Positions 12,301-22,166 of a stretch of 64,000 nucleotides of DNA are shown here, piece after piece; position 1 is the stretch's first letter; each line of letters starts with the position of its first letter. The notes beneath the pieces are model-generated. The model worked only from the letters and a program-made list of their open reading frames with translations, ran no database searches and was not told the DNA's origin. This DNA is from Imbricaverruca yamaguchii (taxonomy: Eukaryota > Arthropoda > Thecostraca > Neoverrucidae), in the NCBI GenBank assembly GCA_034440575.1, contig JAOTOL010001238.1, positions 62,001 to 126,000 of the forward strand, given 5' to 3'. The position numbers were made by a program, and so were the translations under genes.

Positions 12301-14510
12301 ACCTGCAAACAAATTATAACACTGTCAGATTAGAATGCCAACGGAGGGGGAACATGTAGGGAAACAGGTGTCAGGCGTGACTCCAAACAATCATCGGTAT
12401 CAGCAGGAGTACATTTCTTTTTCGTCATTGTAAAGGATATTAGCAAGTAAAATTCATAAACAAGCATTGAATGAAATTTCTCACCATGGAAATACACATC
12501 TATCCGTAGGATAACAGACAGCAGGCCATACATCTGAAATATGAAGCAGAGGTTAGAATGTTGTGGCCAAAGCATCACATGCACATAAACGACACTGTTC
12601 TCAGTTCAGTAACAGTTATCACTCACATCCGCCGGATCGGGTAGTGAAGGATCGCCTGGACATTATCAAGTATTTGATGGACACAGTTGAACCAACCACG
12701 CTCCAACGCATGCTTGTGATTCCGGCCCGACTCTCTATCCACTCAACTGAATGAACAGTATGGGCCAAATGAGTAAGGTACATTGAGCAGACACTAGGTG
12801 TCGGGTGATTGCTTCATGTTAATCCAACCGATCCTAGTTAGACAAATCTAGGCTACCAAAAAATATGCAAGAATCCGACTAAAAATGCACCCCTGCAGAG
12901 AGCAGGAAGAAGCAGGAGCAGGAGTACTCCATGCACAAGATCGAGATATTACGGTGGTTCTGAAAGCAATGCATTAGAGGCCCAATGTATTATCAAAACA
13001 ATATCTCTGAAGAAACACTGGTCCTGCAATGCGTCGAAGTCCTAGGACACAATCCATCCCACTTTTGTTTCCCTCCCCTCTCCCGAATACCAGGATACAC
13101 AAATAATGTCATAACGAGCGTTAGCAACTGATTCCACTAGCCCAAGAGTTCCGATGGTAGTGATGCCAAGAGTTTACACATTACAGCCAAAATAAATAGG
13201 GACCAGGACAATCAAAATAAATAGAGACCAGGCCAATCAAAATAAATAAAGACAAGGCCAATCAACTCACCCGTAAAAGACGAACTATACTCGGACATCA
13301 CGTGTACCATGAGATGACCAGCACATATTCTCACATTCACGTCATGGTTACCAGATACCAAGTCTGCCGTACTCCCGTACGGCAGACAGAGAAAGACTAC
13401 GGTTGAAACGGATTGGTTTATTGGTCCTTAAGGCGGGCGACGATCAGACGACTGTTTCGGGGGAAGTCGCAGCTCGCCGACACCTGCGAAAGGCACCGTT
13501 TGGGTCAGCGGCGACAGTTGAGCACCGTAGTGGTAACAGCCAGACAGCTATACAATTAATATGGCTCAAATCTTGAGAACGCTCCGGAGGACGGAGCACC
13601 AAACGATGCACACAAAAAAAAAAACAAAAAAAAAAAAAAAAAAAAAAAACCCCCCAAGCAATGTTCCATAATCCCATTTCCCTAAACTGACATAAATTGA
13701 AACTTGCCATCGGATAGGACGTTTCATTTATCTTTTACCCACATCAAACCACATTAGTCATTCATTCACGAAACTAGTTGCACAGCAATGGCAAACATGT
13801 CCTTAGAAAACTTGTTGTCAGAATGGTTCCAAACTGAACGCATTTAGTCGCAATCCTCAAATATGTTGTATCCCATATTACTGGTCTGCAAATGGCTGCA
13901 TCTACACACTTCCAGCATGAGATAGCCCTGCAAGTCATTTTACGGTAATCACGGGAGAACACTGGATTAATTCCACAAGAAAATCACCCAGTCAGCCTGG
14001 TCATCAAGCACCACATTAAACTTAAATTGCGGGGTTCCAGGCAAAGTAGGTGGCAGGGCATGCTTGCCAATCGCGCACAAATTAACACTAAGCATACAAA
14101 AAAGAAGCATTTTTAAACCAGCTGTATAGAAGCTCAACAGATAGCCAAATATAGTATTCCTATCTTCAAAAGTAAATACTTTAAGCATACCTAAATCATA
14201 CACAAACTTAAAATGGAGGCAAACAGTGACAGAAGGTGCAATGGTAGCACAGTGGTGCTTCAACTCACCTGAAGTCTTCTCCATCCCGTGCACTGGCGAG
14301 CTGAAGAGGGGGAGACATGAAGCTTTAGTATAGGCAGGTACATCATTCACAACACAAAATGGTAAATCAACCTCAAAAATTGCAGAATCTTCAAAAGATA
14401 TCAGTATTAAGTCCCTTATAGTCATCATCAGATGGAGGTAACCACTGAATCGGTGTAAAATATTCATGCTTACCCACTGCTGCAGACTGAAGAGCCTCGG
14501 ACCCATAAAC
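9330..14510 (-). CDS. Candidate micro-exons in copy A, proximal part
   Basis: Further minus-strand segments with paired splice signals are 14474-14510 (37 nt, donor GTAAGC), 14269-14300 (32 nt, CTCTTCAG to GTGAGT), 12485-12533 (49 nt), 12255-12302 (48 nt, TTTGTTTGCAG to GTAGGT), 11912-11956 (45 nt, CTGTTCAG to GTAAGG), 10368-10422 (55 nt, CGTTTCAG to GTGAGC), 9811-9864 (54 nt, TTTCCACAG to GTAAGG) and 9330-9407 (78 nt, TTTCTATGCAG to GTGAGC). Several have lengths divisible by three and each has at least one open frame. I could not join all of them into one continuous frame: 9330-9407 has a stop in the phase needed by 9098-9144, and 12485-12533 is four bases longer in copy B. Some may therefore be decoys, or parts of the chain may be missing. 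Confidence 0.22.
11256..11400. repeat. ~145-bp dispersed repeat, copy in unit A
   Basis: The block from GTCCTCAGTGTTCGGCACAG to GGGGTGGCGAATGGAC occurs four times in the window: here, 16584-16728, 17671-17812 and 57188-57332 (the counterpart in unit B). Two copies lie in introns of the broken RPSA gene. No promoter boxes or tail are obvious, so its class is unknown. Confidence 0.7.
13193..13266. repeat. 25-bp tandem repeat, three units
   Basis: Three successive units of [21 protein letters not shown] plus AATC follow one another. The same array is at about 59141-59215 in copy B, so it predates the A/B duplication. Confidence 0.8.
13612..13656. repeat. A-rich/C-rich homopolymer block
   Basis: About 36 A residues with a single C are followed by a run of C. 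At the equivalent point in copy B (59530-59590) there is ordinary sequence of similar length instead. This may be a local replacement in copy A or a sequencing/assembly artefact. Confidence 0.8.
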
Positions 14511-14611
14511 CTGAAAATCGGCAGTCAATATAAAATTTGCCTGATTCGATAAATGCACAGTACAGTATTTGGGTTGTTGACTACTGGGGCCAACAGATGC
14601 ATAATTTGGTG

Positions 14612-14837
14612 TGGCACAAAATTATCAGTAAATGAGGACATTGTTAGCAAAACCCAGTTTCATCCCGACCAATTATAAAGGTGCGTGCCAACTGTCATGT
14701 AATAACAAAAACAAGAGCACTGCTAACATAGCTGTTTCCAAAACACATACTTGATGATAGACAGAATCACTCCGTGATCTGATTTCGCGAGCATCACAAT
14801 ATCCCCAGCTGTGCACTAGGGTGCGTCGTCATTCAGA
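14612..14837. other. Spacer between repeat unit A and a foldback element
   Basis: I see no gene, promoter or repeat here. It separates the sharp right end of unit A from the foldback element. Confidence 0.5.
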
Positions 14838-15800
14838 TCCAAAATGCCAGGGTGTGGTTTACAGGGGCGATGATAAAAACGACATGTAGGAAAGAACGAT
14901 TTCAAAGGGACTTCGAACTTACCACCACAGCTTGGAGCTTGGAGCTTACTGGAAGGTTCCCCATTCACTTACTATGGCACACTAGCACCACCTATGCACA
15001 TGTTTTAGGGATCTCAGCTTCTAGTGGGCATACAAGGACGATACAAAAACCACCGTATTACTCATGAGAGCTTGCGACCGATATCAATTTTGATGACCTG
15101 GGGTCACTAGGTCGCCGTCTAAGGTTAGGTCACATATCTCACTCAACACCGGAACCGGTCATTCAGAGACCATAAACATGTATCGCAGAACTAAGTCACT
15201 GAACACTGTTCACTTGGTCTCATTGCGATATGGACTCGGGTACAGTGAGGAATATTTAACAGTGATCTGCAAAGGTAGGCCAGATACCCAAGGTAGTGGA
15301 GAATTACATCTCAGCTGGGTACGTAGGTGCTAATTCTCCACTACCTTGGATATCTTACCTTTTGCAGGTCACTGCAGTCAAATATTCCTCACTGTGTCTC
15401 CTAAGAGTCCATAACATCACAATGAAACCAAGTGAAGTGTTCAGTGACTTAGTTATGTGATACATGATTATGGTCTCTGAATGACCTTTTCCTGTGTTGA
15501 GTGAGATGTGATCTGACCTTCGACCGCGACCTAGTGACCCCAGGCAATAAAAATAGGTATCAATGGAAAGTTCTCAGCATGAGCAATACAATGGTACTCA
15601 TCTCGTCTTTGTACGTCCGCTACAAGCTGAGATACAAAAAAAATGTGCATAGATGGCGATAGTTTGCCATGGAAGTGAATGGGGAGCATTCCGGAAGTGA
15701 AAGAAAGCCCCAAGTACCTTTTAGTTTCTTTCTTTTCACCAAGTCGCTTTTTTATCATCGCACCCGAAAAAACCACCCTGGCATTTTGCCCCGTGACGAA
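14838..15800. mobile_element. Small foldback (inverted-repeat) element, ~0.96 kb
   Basis: Two inverted arms of about 470 bp, roughly 14838-15305 and 15330-15800, flank a very short loop. Landmarks matching in reverse complement are AAAATGCCAGGGTG (14840) with the CACCCTGGCATTTT region (15774), GGGGTCACTAGGTCG (15103) with the end of the right arm near 15537, and AGTGGAGAATTA (15296) with TAATTCTCCACT near 15334. The arms have diverged by substitutions and small indels. No coding capacity is present. I could not find a convincing target-site duplication. The structure fits a foldback transposon or large MITE inserted between repeat unit A and the RPSA remnant. Confidence 0.8.
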
Positions 15801-16280
15801 CATCACGAGTACGTCACACCCTACTGTTCACATGTTCGCAGTCGCGTAAGCCCTCGACGACGCTCCTGCCTGTAGTCCCCACACACAATGCGGTGTGTCG
15901 CCGACCCACCTGAGAGCCGCTCAGGTCCAGCTCTGGTCGGGCGCGGCGGCGGCCCAGTCGCCAGTGGCGGCGGCGGTCGCCGACCAGTCCTCGGTCCAGT
16001 CGCTGGCGGCGGCCGGAGCCACTGCAGAGCCGGCCGGCACCGTGCCGAAGTCGGCCGCCGCCGGCACCACGTCCTCCACGGCCGGCGGCAGCACAGCGGC
16101 CGCCGCAGCAGCCGCAGCCGCTGTGGCAGCGGCGGCGGCCTCCTCAGCGGCCGCCTCACGCTTCTGCTGCTCCTCCTTCTCGATCTCCTCCGGGTCGCGG
16201 TAGAAGAACAGGTCGGGCATCACCTCCCACTCGCGCTTGCGGCCGATCGTGCCGCGCAGACGCAGCACCTGGCGGTCGGA

Positions 16281-16510
16281 CGACACGTCGGGTCATCACA
16301 CGACATGTCAGGTCATCACACGAGACGTCAGGTCATCACACGACACGTCAGGCCATCACACGACACGTCAGGACATCACACGAGACGTCAGGTCATCACA
16401 CGAGACGTCAGGTCATCACACGAGACGTCAGGTCATCACACGACACGTCAGGTCATCACACGAGGCGTCAGGTCATCACACGAGACGTCAGGACATTACA
16501 CGACACGCCC
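16281..16510. repeat. 20-bp minisatellite in RPSA intron
   Basis: Eleven and a half head-to-tail units of CGACACGTCAGGTCATCACA run with a strict 20-bp period and few substitutions. The array lies in the intron before the last RPSA exon and ends only 12 bp from that exon's splice acceptor (16269-16271). The strict period, lack of distinct spacers and animal context exclude a CRISPR array. Confidence 0.95.
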
Positions 16511-16583
16511 GCCATACCACTGGCGCTGCAGGGCACACCCGGCGCGGTGTAAAAACACAGGTCAACTAGAAGATGACAACCAA

Positions 16584-16728
16584 TGTCGTCCTCAGTGTTC
16601 GGCACAGTTGAGTTTATCACAACAAGACTGCTTCCTAAGGGACACACTGCAATATAGTCCATCAAGTTCCCGGAGGAACCTGGCGCCCAAAGGCTCATGC
16701 AGGGCCAGAGGGAGTGGCGAATGGACAA
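16584..16728. repeat. ~145-bp dispersed repeat in RPSA intron
   Basis: Second copy of the family at 11256-11400. It begins at the same TCCTCAGTGTTCGGCACAG landmark and ends at GTGGCGAATGGAC. It lies in the same intron as the 20-bp minisatellite. Confidence 0.7.
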
Positions 16729-17037
16729 GTGTTTTGCCCGTGACACAGAAAGCTGGCACGCGGCACAAGCGTTCTGACCATACCAGTGCTGGACTGATCC
16801 TCCATGTCCCGAGTCGCCTCAGCTCGCTGCGTACCTCGCGCGCCAACATCCACCACATGAGGCCAATGCTGTGGTAGCCCTTGTTGTTGCAGGGGATGGC
16901 GATGTCGACGTAGCGCGACGGCGAGTCCGTGTTGCAGAAGGCGATCACGGGTATGTTGACTTAGGACGCCTCGGAGATGGGCTGGGCGTCCATGCGCGGG
17001 TCCGTCACCACCAGCAGACGCGGCTCACGGAAGCCGG

Positions 17038-17258
17038 CCTGTGGGAACACTTCAGGTCAGGGCCGCTAGTCATATTAAAGTACTTGCCTGTGGTAACACT
17101 TCAGGTCAGCTTCGCTAGTCATATTGCAGTGCTCGCCTGTGGAAACACTTCAGGTCAGGCCCGCTAGTCATATTAAAGTACTCGCCTGTGGAAACACTTC
17201 AGGTCAAGCTCGCTAGGCATATTACAGTACTCACCTGTGGGAACATATTGGGTCAGGT
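17038..17258. repeat. 49-bp tandem repeat at RPSA splice acceptor
   Basis: Four and a half units of CCTGTGGRAACACTTCAGGTCA with a variable CGCTAGTCATATT part begin at 17038, 17087, 17136, 17185 and 17234. The first unit overlaps the acceptor of the RPSA middle exon (minus-strand CCCACAG at 17039-17045), so each unit carries a copy of the acceptor-like CCACAGG. Confidence 0.9.
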
Positions 17259-17333
17259 TTGATGGCTATTATAGTGATAAATATTCCTTAGTCAGTAACG
17301 TTTTCGCGACTACCGCGCGTCAACCACGATCGA

Positions 17334-17447
17334 CTACTTGGCGCCCTTGATCAGGTGAATGCTGGCCTGACCGGCGAATTTCACAAGACCATATGCATCT
17401 ATTCCAAGACCATTCATCGTGCAGCCTCCAGTGCACCGCGCACCTCC
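17334..17447 (-). CDS. Possible terminal exon of unknown protein
   Basis: A minus-strand segment follows the acceptor ATTTTTGGACAG and is open to a TAG at 17334-17336. It reads GGARCTGGCTMNGLGIDAYG and continues LVKFAGQASIHLIKGAK. The composition looks coding, and it lies where the missing RPSA exon 2 should be, but it is not RPSA. I do not recognise the family and found no matching upstream exon. Confidence 0.3.
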   Translation of the reverse strand, partial: GGARCTGGCTMNGLGIDAYGLVKFAGQASIHLIKGAK

Positions 17448-17670
17448 CTGTCCAAAAATGTTCAGATTCGGTTACTGGGTGACTCACGAGACGAAATCAT
17501 CGTCGACTACAACTTTCCCATTATACCATAAATCATTCACTGCCTAACAAATACATGCAAACCAAGGGAAAAACAGGAGGGTGGCCCAACCAAATGTGAT
17601 GAATTTAACACATCAAAGCCATCCAGGGTGGAAGGATCCTCATGGGGGAGATAAGACAGATAGTAATATT

Positions 17671-17812
17671 GTCATCCTCAGTGTTCGGCACAGTCCAGTT
17701 TATCACGACAGGACTGCTTCCTAAGGGACACATTGCAATGTAGTCCATCATGCTCCCGGAGGAGCCTGGTACCCAAAGGTCATCCTAAACCAATGGGGGT
17801 GGCGAATGGACT
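17671..17812. repeat. ~145-bp dispersed repeat, third copy
   Basis: Same family as 11256-11400, in the large RPSA intron. It ends CCAATGGGGGTGGCGAATGGAC like the others. Confidence 0.7.
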
Positions 17813-18714
17813 AAAATCCCGGAATAAACTCCTGAATCAATTCGAGAATCTGTTTAAATGCCACAGATCATACCACACCAATGGTGTAAAATACACATTT
17901 CAAGTGTGGGACATCAGCCAGACATTAAAAGCATGCAATGTCAAATTAACAGTTGATGAGATTAATGGAGTGAAGCAAACCTGGTAGGAAATTATGACGC
18001 ACTACATCCAAGTCAACCCATTATGTGCAAACATTGTCCATGAGATATGAAACCAAGACTACAAATTGCCACCTGTTACATGCTGTACATCAAGAATTTC
18101 ACTATGTATTACATAGCATCCAAGAAAACTGTGATATATACTTACAAGTGAACCTAATGACACACCAGCAGAACTAAACACGACCAGGACCAGGTACAGC
18201 CCACCCAGTCGACTCACCGTCCTTCTTGCGTTTGTAGGCATACTGGAGCATCTGGTGGTCTCCGTTCTGCGCGCCGATGTGCGTGCACGCGGCCAGCATC
18301 TTCATCACGTCGCCCTCCTTCAGGGCCAACACTTCCAATCCTCCCGACATCGTGAGGTGTCAATGGGTGCTACGGTTGACAACCTGCAATGGCACGACCT
18401 CGGGTCACCTCAGGTTGTCCGTCTGGTGCTTGGCGGGTCGTCTGTTTCGGCTCGGCCGCACTCGTCACCTTTCAAAGGGAAAGTCTGCATGCTTCTTGCA
18501 CACTTCAGCATGCAGGAAATTGTCAGTGGACGCTGTGGTTCAGAACACATGTGTCACGAACACATGTCTTATACTGAGAATGTGCTGTGGCATCTGGTCT
18601 GCCCCTTCAGATAATTCATGGGACGAGCCTCTTAGATTAGCTAGCAGGGTCCGGGGCCCCGGACTTCGGGTTATTACGTGCCGCGTTTTGCATCCCAACC
18701 CTGCCTACCATCAA

Positions 18715-19150
18715 TATTATATTTTTGAGCACTCAACCAAAATCATTATCAAAGAAGCACGGACGCCCTGCTCCTTGATGCAAATGCTTGTGAAGTCTTT
18801 GTGTCTTGTTTCTAACAGTATGTCTCACGCTCTCATGCTCTTAATAAGGAATGGTGATACACAATCATTTTGCAGCACAATTTCAGGAAAATGAATACCT
18901 ATAACGAAATATTGCATACAATACCAGTCAATATCACAGGGATTTTCACCCTATCCCAAATACAGCTCTTCCTAAATTGTGAACATCAAAACAAAGGAAA
19001 ACAGTCATGAGTATACCATTGGCTCAAATTCGGGTCATCAAAAGCATTTCAGAGGACACTAATTTCATGGCAAATTTTGTCATACTTCTGTGCTCATTTT
19101 GACATGTCACACCTAGAGAGAAACCATCATTTTAGCACTGCTGCAACCTC
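18715..19150. repeat. Dispersed repeat family (GTGATACACAA / CAAATTTTG), copy 1
   Basis: The landmarks AATAAGGAATGGTGATACACAA, TACAGCTCTTCCTA and GGCAAATTTTGTCAT then CACACCTA recur in the same order at 43500-43935. Shorter copies are at 34128-34262 (first part only) and 44610-44850 (internal deletion). No coding potential is visible. Confidence 0.6.
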
Positions 19151-20309
19151 ATTTCTCCCTGAAGGTCACACCCAGGGACAGAATTTATACTGAATCAAGT
19201 TCACTACAGCCATAATCTACTCTCAAAATTGTGCTATCTGAAAGATTTCATGTTATGGATCCATGTTAGGGAGATTCCATCGGCCCCATCCAGTGGGGAT
19301 GAGTAGTCTATGGGCTAGTTGCCCATTTCACAATGAAGATTGTGAGTTTGGGTCTTGCTGGTGACACACAGCTGATCAGCATGAAAGATTAGCAACATAT
19401 GTCTCAATGGTTGGTGTGTTGTAAAATCAATAACAACCAGCCACAGCCCCCCCCCCCTCTAATGATGTATTGGAGGCCCTATTATTTGTGCTAACTTTGA
19501 TGTTATATTGGAAATGATGTTCATCATTCAAGTGGTTGAAAATTGAATGAAAGGACTGCTTTTCAATTTTGAAAATTGAGAATTTGCTTCAAACTTCTCA
19601 AGGTTTCAAGGATTGCTTTATATTCTTACAAGGAAGGTCACAAAATTGTATGCTGTATTTTGTAACATTACTTGTTGGATTTTCTAATTCCCAGCCCCTC
19701 TTTCATGTAATTTTCCTTTCAATGAAAAGCATTTGCAGAGGAAATGAGTGGCAATGTCAGCAAATTGCATTTTCTGTGAGGGGAGGGTACAACTTACCAG
19801 AACTTGGCCCAGGGGCTTTTATATATTTACTAGATCACTGAAATGTTTTTGTCAGCAGTGTGATTGGTACTTTGTGTGGTTCAGCCTACAGTCCACTTAC
19901 GTTTTGCACACTTCAAAAGCCACAAAATGATCACAATTGCAGAAAACAGCAGTGTGCCACATTCATCACAGTTGACAACAGCCATAACATGCAAAAAAAA
20001 TTGTCACTAAATTCAACTGAGCACCTAATGTGGAGTAAAGCAACAGGCTAGGAACAGCAGATTGCTTGTGATTTAGGCATATTATTTGCATTCTTGTATT
20101 GCTTAATAGGTTATGGCACCTTTTGATTCAAGACTTGAACAATATTAAATCCCTTTAGTTTTCTATCACATACATTTCTTTACAGTGTTTCTTATTCATG
20201 GTGTATATTTTTCCCCAGACTGTGTATTTTTGTGAAGATGTTTTCTTTTGTTGGTATATCTTACATAGATATACATAGACATATGTCATGTCTGTCATAT
20301 TTAAAAGCA

Positions 20310-20998
20310 CGAGTTTATTGGCTGTCCTGCATTGATTGGTGAATGTTTAATCAAAGTTGGTTCAGTACTTTCAGAGTATTGGTGTGGCAAATATCCTAGG
20401 AATTTGTTTTTGTGGCCTTGACCTAAAGCCAAGGTGACCTCATTCAGAACCCCACAAATATTGATCATGTCACATCGATTTGTGAATGGTTTATGCAAGT
20501 GCAAGTGTTCATCAATGCTGCAAATTCAGTAGTTTTGAGTATGGGCATGGCAGTCATAAATTTACTTTGTGCTTTCTGATGACCACAACCTAAGGCCAAG
20601 GTCACCATATTCCAGTTACAAGTATATCAACCATGTCGCATCTATTGCTGAAGGTTTCATGAAATTTGGTTCAGTAGTTTAGTAGCATGGGCACTGCAAT
20701 AATTGAAAATATAGATGTACTTTTTCGCGACCTTAGGTCAAGGTCAAGGTCACCACATCACAAAGTCCAAAGAAAAATGGCCATGCCACATTAATTAGTG
20801 AAGTTTGCATGGACTTCAGTGCAGCCATTTAGAAGAATGGGACTGTAGTATTTTCAAAATGGGTGCTCCAAATTTAAGGGGTAATTTAATAGCTGTATGT
20901 AGCAGAGACCCCATATTCATGATCGAAATTTGGTTCAGCAGTTTGCAGTAGACCATGGGCACTGCAGCAGCCCAGAGCAACAGAGTTGGCCCAACTGC
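20310..20998. repeat. Decayed arm of the foldback element family
   Basis: It shows the same ~150-bp monomer pattern as the right arm at 34262-35651: TTGATTGGTGAATG..., GGTTCAGTA, GCATGGGCA and GACCTTAGGTCAAGGTCAAGG. It ends CAGAGCAACAGAGTTGGCCCAACTG, matching the element's terminus (GGCAACAGAGTAGACCCACCC). CpG sites have largely become TG/CA, so it is much older than the copy at 32315. Confidence 0.7.
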
Positions 20999-22103
20999 CA
21001 GCATTCTCATTTTTGGGACCTATTACATTACTGTCCTCAAATAAAATTTTAGCATCATTTTTTTAAATCACATGTAGTTGCTCACATTGATATGGTAGCA
21101 CCTTAGTAAATCAGTTGGGCTTTGTACATAAGGAACCTAGTTGAAGTATATTTTGTTTTTTAAGTATATCAGGGAAATATCTCCAGTTGAAGGTTAATAT
21201 GTTGCTATTATCACTTTTCATCCTGATTTTGTATTAAAGTTATATTTTATCAGAAACCACACTATATTGCAACAAATCCAATAGTTGTCATGCAGCCATT
21301 AAAAACAAGCCATAAAGTACTACTGCCAAATAAGAGTCACAGGGGCCATCTGGGTTAAGCCTATCTGGCAAATATCTCAGGAAAATGCATATACATCACA
21401 CCCCAATCAATCCATTACTGATATATCCAAGCCCATCTAGCACTATTCAGCTGCTATTGAATAACACACACCGGAACAATTCCAAACTCCTCCAATCATG
21501 TGCTATCATAGCCAATCTCATCAGTATCACATCCCAAATGAAGGTGCTGAATCCACTGATAGGTACATCCTATATCAAGTTATAGCATTTAGACTTAATA
21601 AGAGATCCAAGGAAACACCTGGTTAAGTCTGTAAATGAAAGATACCGTCAGCATGGTAAGAGCACAGCGTCAGCAGTCCAACCATCACTACCTCCTAAGG
21701 AAACCATCTACTAATGTCCCACACACTATCAATGCCCACATACCTCAGCTATCCAGCCCTATTCCCTTGATCCCTTGGAACAAATGTGGATTGAGTGCCA
21801 ACCAATAATTTTTCAAACTGCATCTGTGGCTTCTTAAAGGGGTCTGCTGTGCACACAGGAATCTCACCCTATCCATTACAAATTATAACTTTAAAAATTA
21901 GATTTTGCTGTTTAAAAATGTGTCCACCCTACATTTAACTACAAACAATGAAGAACTCCATGCAAAATTAGCAGGCTACCTATTCCATTGTCCTGAAACC
22001 ATGAGGCAGTCTTCAGTAGCATTGTTCAGGTTGTGGGGAGTTGGATTTTGGGCCATGGCAACTTGGATGTTCTCTTAATGGTTGTAACTGTGGCAGAAAC
22101 ATT

Positions 22104-22166
22104 CGTTGGTTATTTGGGCTTTTGGGCGCATCAACCTTGTTGGTCATACAGCACCCATGTGGCAGA
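22104..22166 (+). repeat. Short dispersed repeat (TTGGTTATTTGGG family)
   Basis: CGTTGGTTATTTGGGCTTTTGGGCGCATCAAC with GGTCATACAGCACCC matches the core at 7772-7835. Confidence 0.5.

Larger units (their letters stand above)
4918..14611. repeat. 9.7-kb repeat unit, copy A
   Basis: A 9,694-bp block runs from CGCCCTAGAATCGTCACCAG to GCATAATTTGGTG. It recurs in the same orientation at 50756-60534 with a few percent divergence by eye and scattered small indels. Both copies stop at the same base at each end. The unit contains shorter internal duplications (7975-8200 resembles 8540-8740; 8210-8340 resembles 9720-9900) and one GC-rich patch at 6740-7150. There is no long open frame and no reverse transcriptase, transposase or terminal repeat that I can recognise. 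It could be a large non-autonomous element, a segmental duplication, or a gene with very small exons on the minus strand (separate entries). Confidence 0.9.
15921..18350 (-). pseudogene. RPSA: Ribosomal protein SA (40S uS2), broken gene
   Basis: RPSA is the 40S subunit protein uS2, also called laminin receptor precursor. Three minus-strand exons are clear. Exon 18218-18350 starts [19 protein letters not shown], ends YKRKKDG and has donor GTGAGT. Exon 16835-17038 reads [13 protein letters not shown], then [21 protein letters not shown] and [10 protein letters not shown], with donor GTACGC. Exon 15921-16268 reads [30 protein letters not shown] (partly), an Ala-rich tail with the typical acidic DW repeats (TEDWS, TGDWAA), then a stop. 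Two defects are visible. The exon for the central ~70 residues (the INLxxTWEKL to TNQIQ part) is absent between 17039 and 18217. Codon 16961-16963 is TAA where the family has Tyr (EAS-Y-VNIP). Splice sites and remaining frames are otherwise good, so loss is recent or the assembly is wrong. A second intact copy would be expected elsewhere. Confidence 0.9.

Noticed and set aside
13967..14506. 179-codon minus-strand frame near the end of unit A
   Set aside because: The copy B counterpart is interrupted (stop near 60296), so the frame is not conserved; at most short segments within it may be exons.
16281..16510. Regular 20-bp array as a CRISPR
   Set aside because: There are no unique spacers between repeats; it is a simple head-to-tail minisatellite in an animal intron.
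15888..16877. Long plus-strand open frame (329 codons) with repeated RSSHxTSGHHT peptides
   Set aside because: It is antisense to the last RPSA exon and then translates the 20-bp minisatellite; the repetitive protein is a by-product.
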